From Microcebus murinus (lineage: Eukaryota > Chordata > Mammalia > Primates > Cheirogaleidae), in the NCBI RefSeq assembly GCF_040939455.1, contig NC_134120.1:18342501-18406500 (forward strand): 64,000 nt of DNA. Direction: 5' to 3'. This document shows positions 23,674 through 33,007 of this stretch, one piece after another. Below the pieces are notes generated by a model. The model was not told where the DNA came from. It worked only from the letters and a program-made list of their open reading frames with translations, and searched no databases. Every line of letters begins with the position of its first letter. Position 1 is the stretch's first letter. The position numbers were made by a program, and so were the translations under genes.

Positions 23674-24013
23674 ATTTTTGTTTTTCACATTTACTATTAC
23701 TAAGACTCTGGTAGAACATGAGCAGCAAATAGTTTATAATTAAAAGCGATTTGTGTTGTAAAATGTGGCTACTGATTTGCTTTAGATTTGCTGATAAGTT
23801 CCAAAAAATTTAAAGGTAACAAAATCTTACTCATATGATGTCTCTACTGTATACGCCAGAGAAAATTCTTTCCCTCACTATGGACTTCAGCATGGACAGA
23901 GAGTGCATGAGTGGAAGGACCTTTTAAAGTTAACAAACCAGGTCAGGTTCACTAGAGTTTGATCCTGGATTCTAAAGGTGATTTCTACTCTTGAGCTAGA
24001 GCGGAGAAGAGAT

Positions 24014-24324
24014 GAGGCTGGGGATGGTCGTCCATGCCTGTAATCTCAGCACTTTGGGAGGCTGAGGTTGGAGGATCACTTGAAGCCAGGAGTTAGAGAC
24101 CAGCCTGAGCAATAGCAAGACCCTCCCCGCACCAATTTAAAAAAAAAAAATTAAAAATTAGCTGGGCATGGTGGTGCTCACCTATAGTCTCAGCTACTCA
24201 GAGGCTGAGACAGGAGGATCACTTGAGGCCAGGAGTTTGAGGCTACAGTTAGCTATGAGGACGCCACTGTGCTCTATCCCAGGCAGCAGAGTGAGACCCT
24301 GTCTAAAAAAATAATAATAATAAT
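24014..24324 (+). repeat. Dimeric Alu with strepsirrhine-type positions
   Basis: Full-length sense Alu: ggctggggatggtcgtccatgcctgtaatc start, A-rich middle linker, right arm from aattagctgggcatggtgg, and an AAT-type tail. The left arm reads gagcaatagcaagaccc (2 bp shorter than the human gggcaacatagcgagaccc form). The right arm ends agctatgaggacgccactgt then ctctatcccaggcagcagag; both resemble lemur/loris Alu consensus (gacgccactgcactctagccc) more than human AluJ. Confidence 0.93.
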
Positions 24325-25504
24325 GAGGAAGAGATGCTTTCAGAGCATGGAGCAGGGGATCCAAATGAAAAAGGCTCAGCCTTTCACAAAATTCCAGGAC
24401 TCCTATGTTTTGGGGTCCTATTGTTTGTTAGGGGACCCTACTTGGTAATGTTAATTTCTTTAAAACTACCAACTTTCATTAGTGGAGATGAGCACATTTA
24501 AAGGCCTAGCATGCTGCCAGAAAAACATTTCTTTAATCCATGAAATGTAATTGTGTGAAAGGGCCTTGGAAGTCAACAGTTGCTTCTGTTTTAAGAAAAT
24601 CCACTCAAATAGGTTGGATCTAGTAGTGATCTACTTTTTGATATCCACCAGGTGACCAGATCTATTGGAGTTTTAGCTATTGTACCTTACAGAGCTGTGT
24701 CTATGGCTTTAATTGATTATGTGTGTCCCTGGCTTGTAAAAAAACTGGTGGAATTTTATTTAAAAAAAAAAAAAAGATTGCCAGACTCCGTTCCACTGAA
24801 TTCAAGTCCCGTGAAGGAGAGAATCCAGGGATCTTTTAGAAAAGTTTTACTGATAATTGTCAGGATCAGCAAGGTTCCTTAGCCATAGAATTGAATTTGT
24901 GGGGACTACTTTTCTCCATGCCCTTCCTGAGTCTTCCTTTCTACCTAAGAATACAGCAAAAATACTTTATTTCTGCTTGCTTTTGAAACCTTTAGCATGT
25001 ATTGCAAAATGACCTTTTTTTATTTTTATATAAAAAACAATTATGTTCGTTTGAATAAAAAATAAGCTTTCAAGTGCATATGCTGTTTGTTCCAAGGCCA
25101 TACAAGTCCTTAACTGCCTTAGTTGCACCCAGTCATGATAGACTCAAACTGCAGTAAAGATATAAAATAGGGTAGGCAGCACTATGGGGATATCGTTCGA
25201 ATAAAGACAGTGTTAAGTTACTCATTAGGAGTAAGTTGCGTGAATTCGGGGTTGCCCTTAGTCCTTAAGGTCTCTAGGGGACCCTTGTACAAATTGCTGA
25301 TTCAGAAAATCATTACTTTGGTGGTTCAAGTGGTACTTTAGTGGCCTTAAAGAGTTATTTGACACACCTCCCCAAACAGCTAAGTTATCCCCATGATTAT
25401 GTTGATTAATTGCACACTCTGTGGAATTAGTGTTATTTTCAATGAAAGATTTTTCCTGCATTCGGAAAATAAAGCATAAAACTCGTGTGCTTTAATTTGA
25501 TAAT

Positions 25505-25600
25505 GCGTGCACTGCTCGCAAGCGCAATGCTGAGTGAGGGGCTGATTCGGGCTGCTGTTGCCGTCGTCGTCTAGGGCACGTGAAATAGTCTGAGACTTAT
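25505..25600. promoter_or_regulatory. Small CpG cluster with CACGTG E-box
   Basis: Around nine CpGs in under 100 bp (atgcgtgc, ctcgcaagcgc, attcggg, ccgtcgtcgtc, gcacgtg, tgcgct) in an otherwise CpG-poor stretch. The palindromic E-box CACGTG is at 25577-25582. Possible regulatory element, unproven. Confidence 0.3.
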
Positions 25601-26916
25601 TCTGCGCTTAAAAGGTAGTTTTTTGATGTGCCAGAGGATGTTTACTCAAAATGTTTACTGACTCGGACATTTTCATCCATCAAAGGACTTGAGAACTCTT
25701 TGACTTTCTGAATTGAGTTAAAATTATTTGGGGAGAGGATTGTGTAGTGAGAACACAAGTGGCATAATGTTTGCTACTACAATAGGTAGGGATAATATAT
25801 TTAGAACACTCCAAAAAAGAGGTGGCATATTGTGCTTTGGTACTGGAATTAGAAGTCTATGTCCTAATTTGTCTGTTAATATCTGTATAACCTCTTCAAC
25901 CCTAGAAGCCGATTACCCCTTCTAATTTTAGTAACGTCGTCTATAAAAATAGAGACTAAAATGTCCGTGCAATGAGCTCTGTGTATTGTCTTCAATAATA
26001 TAAGTTCAGTTTCCATGCTGCGTGGTGCTTTGCAAATGTTAAGTGCTTTATGGAGAATGGAATATAGATTCCAAACCAAGGGCAGTCCCCAAAAGTGAAG
26101 AGTGTAGGTGGTGTCTTGAGAGGCCCAGCATATTTAGGTTTTAGTACACAACTCTGTGTTGAAGGCCCCACAAGACCTGGATGGGATGAGGTGAAGCAGT
26201 GAGGAAGTAAATGTGGCCAGAACTCATCCTTTCCAGCAGGGTCAGAGTTACAGACCATCCCTGAGTATTCAATTTTTATGACTAAAAGAATGTCAGTGAA
26301 AGAGAGGGCTACGGCCAGTCTTTCCCGAAATAATGGTTAACTCCCCTTTCCTCGTTATCCCTTGTTACATGCAAGCTATGTGTCCAGTCACCTTTCCTCC
26401 AGCTTGTCTATCTGTTTGCAGTTTAGGAAGAAGGGGGAGGAAGAGGATTTCCTAGGTAGTCGGATGACTAGTTTATTTGCTGGAATTGAGTTGTATTTCT
26501 TTCAGCATGAAATTTATCTTAAAATCAGATTTTTAAATGCCTGTGGATGAAGACAGAGTTGTCCCCGTTTCGTAAGGTTCTATAGGAGAGAACCAATGCT
26601 CTTCTCTGAAATTTTAGAAATAGGAAGAATAATGTCAACTTCTGCTTTCTTATAAACCCAGACTCCCACCTCCAAACTGGGAACGGGGATAATTAACATC
26701 GCCCAGCTAGTCAGAACAATGGAGGTATTACCTACATGCCCACAGATTGCCATGAGAAATATAAGCCAATAGAAACAACACCAAATAAATAGCCAAAAAT
26801 TTTGGGGGGTAAATTTAGATAAAATAAAATTCAATTTTTGAACTTACATTATTTATTTGAGGGAAAACTACAAACACATATTAAGCAAGTGCATTCTTTA
26901 AGTTTTTTACACTAGT

Positions 26917-26940
26917 AGTCCTTAAACTTCCTTAAGGACT
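26917..26940. repeat. Perfect 9-bp inverted repeat
   Basis: AGTCCTTAA, a 6-nt spacer, then TTAAGGACT. Short enough to be chance; recorded as a structural feature. Confidence 0.8.
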
Positions 26941-27587
26941 TGTATAAATAGACCAGAAGAAAAAAAAAAAAGAGGGGACAGGCATGTGTGTTCAAATAAG
27001 TTTAGGAAAAATTGTATTAAAACTACATTAAATGTCTTCACTACAGGACTTCTCAGAGCCTTTAACATGCTATGACGTAATGTAAATTTCTGGGGAAGGT
27101 AGCTTATAACATTTTGTAGATCCTTTTAATTAACATCTTTTTTGATGTTTGGAGCTTGTTGTGGTGGGATCACTATTCTATAGAAGCCACCTGTGAGCAA
27201 TGCTGGATTGCCCCATAGTATTACTATATTTTTACTTTCAGTCTTCTCTGTGCATTCTAATACAAAGTCACAGTGTTCACATAGGCAATGTGTAGAAATG
27301 CAGTTTTCTGCCATGTTTTTGTTAATCAGTTGCTTTGAGTTAACATGGAGATGGTGGCAATTTATTGTTGAGATGTCACAGATTCTGTGTACATCATTTG
27401 TACAGCTATAAAGTACCTAGAGACCTTTTAGGAATAAAACACCATGTAAATGTAAATTATCATCGCCTATAAGACACTTTCATTAATTTCATATCAAATT
27501 CATGAGTGTTTTGAGCTCTGGGACTTGAGAGTCTTCAGTATTGGGCCTCTAGTTTATTTATACATTTTTTTTTTCAGAGTTTAAACA

Positions 27588-27825
27588 CCACAGCATAGCA
27601 CAGTACTAAGAACACAGCCTTGGGAAAGACACCGCCAGGGTGTGAATTCTGGCCCTGTCACCTATACCTGTGTGGCTGTGGGCAATTTTCTATCTCTCAG
27701 TTTCCTCGTCTGCAGAATGGTGTTGATATTACCTGCCTCACAGAGTTGCTTTGCAGATTGAATAAATCATTCTACATAGAGCCCTTTGGGTAGTGGTTAA
27801 TAAATGATAAGGACTCGGCTATTCT
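27588..27825 (+). repeat. MIR SINE, near full length
   Basis: Very clear sense MIR: 'cagcatagcacagtactaagaacacagcc', 'gtgtgaattctggccctgtcacc', 'tgtggctgtgggcaatttt', 'ctcagtttcctcgtctgcagaatgg', 'acctgcctcacagagttgc' and 'ggttaataaatgataa'. Confidence 0.88.
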
Positions 27826-28324
27826 TATTTGGGTAGGGGAAGAAAAGGCAGGCATGGAAAAGGTGGAAGGACTGTAAATTATAACCTCCTGTGTATGTTC
27901 AGAACCACTAAAAATTTCAATCATTATTTAAAGTATTAGTCCTTTTAATATATTTATTTAAAAAGAAAAAAAGAAATCCATAGGGTAACCAGAGATAGGT
28001 TGGGGCCGGGGCTGGGGACGGAAATTTATTCGGAGTCAAACGTGTTTATGATGAGTTCCCTAGGCTGATGCTACGGAACAAAAGGCTCATTCTTCAGTTC
28101 CCAGAATGAGGATTAACAGTGAAACAGCCTTGCGTGGTATTGTCCTGCAGCATCAGATAATTTTTCATTAAGGCTTTTCACAGGATGATATATTCCACCA
28201 TACAGGTGCATCTATTTCAGTGGTGGATGAAGCACCTACCATTTATATATGATTTTTAAGATGGCATTTTATGAACAAAAGGCGACAAACCCAAACGTGA
28301 CCCTGTTATTATCCTACTGGTCAA

Positions 28325-28338
28325 CCACCAGAGGGATC
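28325..28338 (+). promoter_or_regulatory. Weak CTCF-like core (12/14)
   Basis: CCACCAGAGGGATC matches the CTCF core CCASYAGRKGGCRS except at positions 12 and 13. It is on the + strand, opposite to the two stronger cores. Confidence 0.3.
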
Positions 28339-29312
28339 ATCCACGTCTGAGCTTATCTCCAGAAATCATTTTATGGATAAGTTGCTCTTGTCTGTCTCTA
28401 ACTCTTTCTGTGTGAGTTAGAACTGTCATGTGTGTCCAGGGGCACAGTAATCTACCAAAGGCTATACCTCTTGGAAGTATCCCTGTGAATGGAATGGATT
28501 TATGAGACCATTTTTCCCCTTCCTGTAGTATTTTCATTGTCATCTAATTTCCTTACATCAGGATACTGTGGATATATTGGAAGAAAAATTGGAAGTCAAA
28601 TGGCAAATAATATAAAAATATAAAACTCGGAATTCTATAGATGTTTGTTAACTACACCGCCCCCAGACAAAAAATAGTTTTTCCTGCTGTTTCTTGGGAT
28701 AGCGAGATGAAAGATAATTGAATAAATCAGCAAAAATATTGGCCTTTAAAAAAAAAGGGAACTTGCTTGTATTTTCTGCTTAGATTTGTTTTTCAGGGGC
28801 AACAGAGGCGAGTGAAGCCTTTCTAGATTGTCATTTGGTGCCATTTTTAATAATCCAATTGAAATGTAAGTTTTAGCAGTGGACGGGTTCAGTGTGGACA
28901 GAACACATGTTGACTTTGTGGATTGTTTGTTCACTGTAGTTGCCGACTTGTTCTAGAGACGGGGCTGCGTGTTCATCTCCTTTGTCTCCAGAAGGATTGA
29001 TTGACGGATGTTGTGTCTGCTCCCTTACAGCGTTTCTCTTGGTTAATTTAAAAAAATTGTGACATAGTATTACATGTTCCTTGTATACATCATTTTTGCA
29101 AGAGAAAGTTGTTTAGCCAATATGTCGACTTAGTTTATGAAATCCTCTGCATAGCTTTCATTCAGCCTTCAGTGTACTCCATTAGGTCATACCATTCGTT
29201 CTGTGCACGGCAAATCGTCACCAGCAGCAAAATTTAACATTTGGTCCTCTTAGGTATAAAAATGAATCAAATGCCTGACAAGATTTGTTTCTGGTATATA
29301 TTTCAGAATCTC

Positions 29313-29361
29313 CCCCCACGCCCACCTCCCCCACCTCCTACTCCCCACCCCCCACCCCCCA
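29313..29361. repeat. C-rich low-complexity tract
   Basis: Runs of CCCCC with CCCACC/CCCCACC units, nearly pure pyrimidine plus A. Confidence 0.85.
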
Positions 29362-29529
29362 GTCTTTATGGGCATACGACAAATGTTACTAATGGGTACT
29401 TTTAGTTTTTAAAATATGGACAACAGTACTCCATGCAGTAAAAGACTTGAGCGATTAATGCTACCCTCATGCCTCTTTTGAGTAGTTTTAGCCATGAGGC
29501 TTGGCACTGCCACCATTGTCTTTGTGCCA

Positions 29530-29760
29530 AAAAGTATCTGCAGCGGCTGTCGCATTCTAGTACCGGAGGGTTGTCTCGAAAATTCCGCAGTGAACGCGCG
29601 CCGGGTTTGTTCATCACTGCTATCTCTTTCAAATATTGGAGACATAGGATCTTTAGCTCTTTCAAAGCTCCGTTGTGGCTGTGGGGGCTCTTGGGGGAGG
29701 TGGGTGTTGAAGGATGGAGAGAGGATCCGCGCCAGCCAGTTGGTAGAAGTGACAAAGATC
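29530..29760. promoter_or_regulatory. Local CpG cluster, possible regulatory element
   Basis: The part from 29540 to 29605 holds about ten CpGs (gcggctgtcgc, taccgg, tctcga, ttccgc, aacgcgcgccggg) in an AT-rich intron. It is followed by a G-rich stretch (gtgggggctcttgggggagg) and gatccgcgcc. It lies 3.2 kb before exon 7. It could be a small unmethylated enhancer or internal promoter; the overlapping reading frames on both strands are likely by-products of the higher GC content. Confidence 0.35.
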
Positions 29761-30633
29761 CACCCCTGACATAGAGTACACGCAGATATTTAGGAGCTTT
29801 TGTGTTCGTGAGCACAGATAGTTACTTAAGGATCCTCCTCAAACATGTTATCAGCACTCTTGAAATTTTTATTATCTGAAACACATGTTCCAGTGAATTT
29901 TAAGCAGAAAATCAACCTCAAGCCCATAGCTAATTTTTTAATGGACAGTTTACACAAAAGATTTTTTCCCCCTAGAAACCGAGGTGTTATTATTATAAAA
30001 TGGCTGCTTTTGAGCATTAAAAAGTGATAGGAAGCTGTAGCTCAGGTTTGAGAAAGGTACTTGGGCTTTATCCACATCCCCTGATTATTGTGCTCCCAAA
30101 CAGGGGGTTTGGGCTCTCTGAGGGCAGATTTATAGTTGAATTTGGGAACAAAAAGATGTAATAAAGTTAAAGGCTTACACTATCAGAATGAAATGTGTTC
30201 GCTCATGATCTCTGGAGCGATCTATATGATGGTAAAAGTGGATGCTACAGATGAAATCTTTACAAGGAGCATAATCCTAAAAAAAAAAAAAAAAAGTCCA
30301 CCTCCCAGCCTCCTGCTGGCTGCACTGCCTCTTTGGTACCTCGCAGACTTCGACAGAGTCCTGGACGGGTGCCCATTGATGTCATGGAAACACTCAAATT
30401 ACTGAGAATGATTCATGTCTATGCTGGTCTCTTATCCTCCCCCACACAAACAGGAGTAGGTTTTTAACCCTGACAACTTGTAATTTGCAGTGGGTTTATT
30501 TTTGTATCTGGATAAATATTTTTTAACAAGCAAAATTAAGATTAAGCAGTCTGTATCTGATATGATAGTAAAGAATGCTGGGTCCATGTAGCCAAGAGCA
30601 CTTTAGGGACTGCGCAGCGTGAATTCATATTCT

Positions 30634-30703
30634 TCTCATCTCTCCCTCCTCCCTCTCTCTCCCCCTTGCTCTTTCCATTCCGTTCTTTTTTCTCTTTCTC
30701 TCC

Positions 30704-30743
<40 letters not shown>

Positions 30744-30758
30744 GTCGCTCTCTCTTTT
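30634..30758. repeat. Pyrimidine tract with (CT)n
   Basis: Long polypyrimidine stretch (tctctccctcctccctctct...) ending in a (CT)n run of about 28 bp at 30711-30739. Confidence 0.85.
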
Positions 30759-31065
30759 TAAATCCTTATGATTTGCACTGCCCTTGTAGCTTTAAAATAA
30801 GGGAAGGAATAGCCCCAACTTATGTATATGAAGTGGGGCAAATCCTGGTAGGAAAATTCCTCCCTCCAGTTCTGTGTGCTGGAGACGAGTTGGGAAATAA
30901 AGCTGGTGGTGAATTTCTACAGGGGACAGCTTCAGGAACTCCTAGAGAAAAAAAATAAGTGCCCTTTCTTCCTCAAACTGTATTTTACAATTCCATTCTT
31001 AGAAATTACCAAAACAGGACACTAGATGCTCAATTTCCTATGAAGTCAGAGAAAATTCTGATTTA

Positions 31066-31121
31066 TCTCTCTCTCTGTCTGCCTGCCTACCTACCTGCCT
31101 ACCTACCTACCTGCCTGCCTG
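31066..31121. repeat. CCTA/CCTG tetranucleotide repeat
   Basis: A (CT)n start changes into about ten tetranucleotide units mixing CTGC and CTAC. Confidence 0.88.
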
Positions 31122-32442
31122 CTATCACCCTGTTAAACAAGTGAATATCATATCAAACTAAATTATGTAGGGCTTGTGCTGAAGCTTTTTTGGATGCAAG
31201 AGCTTAAGGAAAATGCCCGCGTCCTTTGATAGCTCATAAAGGTCGAGCTTTTTCTGTTAATAATATTTATAGAGAGAAGTGAAAGGGTATAAGTAGCTTA
31301 AATTTGACTTACACAGAAGAGTAAATATGGCTGTATGACCATTCACGCTGCTGATACAGGTAAATGTGTCTTTTCTTCAATGTAAAATCCTCATACAATG
31401 AAAGTTGTTCTCTTAGATCTCCCAAGACTGACGGTCTGTGCGATGTGATTGTTTCACTGAAATTGAAACTGATATGGGCATTGATTTTATACTTTGTACC
31501 GAACACTACACCAGAGATGGAGATTGAGGGTGTTTTACCAAGTTTGAGATTCATCGAAGGCAGTAGCAAAGTTCATACTGGGAGACAGAGGGTTAACTTT
31601 AAGACTGAGACTTGGCTTTCTTCAAAAATCACCATCTATTTTATTATATAGTGACTTAGAAACAGGGTCCCCCTCTGGCCAGACATAAAATTCATCTGAG
31701 ATACTTTCTTTGTATTGGTGTCAGGAAGGCATCCTCTAATAACATTGCCATTGACCTAAATGATAAAAACACTACTGTTACTTTTAGCGTTTGTGTTAAC
31801 TTGGGTTGAGATGGGGAATTCGGGGGTTGTAAACCTTAGAAGGATATCTAGCCTCTCAAAGTACAAGTTTTGAGTTTTCCCATTGGAAAAAAAGAACAGT
31901 ATAGTCCTACGTAGAAAATATAATGTGCTGTAAAGCTCTAGTTTTGAAGAAAGAAGTATCCTCCAGTCTTGGGTGTGGCGAGGTCCTGGGCACTGGGCTG
32001 CCTTGCTTTCCCCTTGTAATGTCCTGCTATGGGCAGTTCCTGGTATGGACGGTTTTCTGTGACGATCTTTCATATGTCACTATCTGGACTCCCCTGCTTT
32101 AGATCTCTTGTTGTATGATTTCATTGTCTTTCTTGCTGAAAACTAAGGCTAAACCATGCTTTAAAAAGAAACAAATGAGCAGCCTTGATTTTATGCTTAG
32201 ATGTGACCAAGTCACACTGAAGCCTGTCTGTATCTCTGTAGAGCAGTCTACAGATGAAATTTGGGTTGTTAGAATTAGAACATGACATTCACATTCTGTG
32301 ATCCCTTGTCCTGCTGGGTCTACTGGTAGAATCTGAACCTGGGTTCAGAGTGGGCAATTTTTCAAAAGCCCTCTTTCCCAAATGTAAATTCCATCATCAT
32401 CTTGATCATGATGGGATTTACTCCTGGGAAAGGGAGTTTAAA

Positions 32443-32461
32443 AAGAGAGAGAGAGAGAGAC
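32443..32461. repeat. (GA)n simple repeat
   Basis: agagagagagagagagact, about 17 bp of pure GA. Confidence 0.85.
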
Positions 32462-32909
32462 TCAGAATTTTGAATAGTTTCTTTGCTGAATTCACCATCT
32501 GGAGAGCCTGTGATTGATTAGCTTTGGCCTCACCATTAAGTGTCAATATAATCAATGGGAATTACTAGGCTAGGGTCATTACATAGATAATTTGCCTGCT
32601 GTGTAAATAAAAATGAAATTGTTTGAATTTTGGGTGAGAAAGAAAGTGAAAATCAGGAATGACAATTTGTTTGTTAGAGAAAGTGGAGGCCATTGGAATG
32701 ACAGTTTTTGGAAGTGTGGAGCAGTTTGGCTAAGAATAGGAATGAAGGATATTTTTTTCCAGTTTATCATAGCCAGAGTGAGGAAGTGTTATTCCCTCTC
32801 TTGCTTGCATACATTGCCAGTAGTGCCTACTTACGTATGTAAACATCGGGGAAGAGAAGTAGATGTCTGTTACCTGGAGGAGATTTTTTTTAAAGGAAAG
32901 AGACAATTT

Positions 32910-32936
32910 ACACTTTTCTGTTGTTTCTCTTGGCAG
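32910..32936 (+). other. TCF4: 3' splice site of TCF4 exon 7
   Basis: A pyrimidine-rich tract (cacttttctgttgtttctct) is followed by TGGCAG, with no competing AG in between. A plausible branch adenosine lies at about 32910 (ATTTAC context), about 26 nt before the AG. The first exon bases are GTAAAA, so the junction also looks like a 5' splice site (see findings). Confidence 0.92.
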
Positions 32937-33001
32937 GTAAAACAGAAAGGGGCTCATACTCATCTTATGGGAGAGAATCAAACTTACAGGGTTGCCACCA
33001 G
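32937..33001 (+). CDS. TCF4: TCF4 coding exon 7 (internal, 65 nt)
   Basis: This is an internal coding exon of TCF4 (E2-2/ITF2), a class I basic helix-loop-helix factor that dimerises with other E-proteins or proneural bHLH factors and binds CANNTG E-boxes in the nucleus. The exon starts with the last two bases (GT) of a split codon, then reads 21 complete codons from 32939; the peptide includes [19 protein letters not shown], which I recognise from vertebrate TCF4. By counting from remembered TCF4-B it covers about residues 103-123, between the N-terminal activation domain and the nuclear localisation signal, a Ser/Gly/Tyr-rich disordered stretch with no bHLH residues. The upstream intron is phase 1 and the downstream one phase 0, so skipping 65 nt would shift the frame. 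Paralogues TCF12 and TCF3 have a related exon, but this peptide fits TCF4 best. A longer overlapping reading frame (32613-33005) is a different frame and is not used. No substitution or frame break is visible. Confidence 0.94.
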
Positions 33002-33007
33002 GTAAGT
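32999..33007 (+). other. TCF4: 5' splice site of TCF4 exon 7
   Basis: The junction reads CAG|GTAAGT, a full match to the U1 consensus, with the exon's last codon CAG complete at 33001. The downstream intron is therefore phase 0, matching the known TCF4 continuation into an exon beginning with Gln-Ser-Leu-Leu. Confidence 0.95.

Larger units (their letters stand above)
24325..27587. other. Intronic sequence, no repeats recognised
   Basis: No interspersed repeat seen. A local CpG group with a CACGTG E-box (25505-25600) and a perfect inverted repeat (26917-26940) are listed separately. A poly-A run lies at 24763-24775. Confidence 0.4.
27826..32909. other. Repeat-poor intronic block before exon 7
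   Basis: Five kilobases with only simple repeats: a C-rich run (29313-29361), a poly-A (30280-30295), a CT tract (30634-30758), CCTA/CCTG repeats (31066-31121) and a short (GA)n (32443-32461). No SINE or LINE was recognised. Contains a weak CTCF core and a CpG cluster listed separately. Confidence 0.45.
1..32936 (+). other. TCF4: TCF4 intron upstream of exon 7 (3' part)
   Basis: All sequence before the exon acceptor is read as one intron of TCF4 in phase 1, open at the window start. I looked for codons of the preceding TCF4 exon (the segment with YGDGTPYDHM and SPPFVNSRIQ) and did not find them, so the intron is at least 32.9 kb. A long intron here agrees with the human gene's general layout. 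It contains repeats, a candidate enhancer block, a CTCF-like site and candidate recursive splice and microexon sites, annotated separately. Confidence 0.85.

Noticed and set aside
29402..29815. 137-codon minus-strand open frame over the CpG cluster
   Set aside because: Explained by locally higher GC content; frames open on both strands over the same bases.
32613..33005. 130-codon open frame spanning the exon region
   Set aside because: It reads exon 7 in the wrong frame and runs through the intron and both splice sites; the TCF4 peptide lies in another frame.
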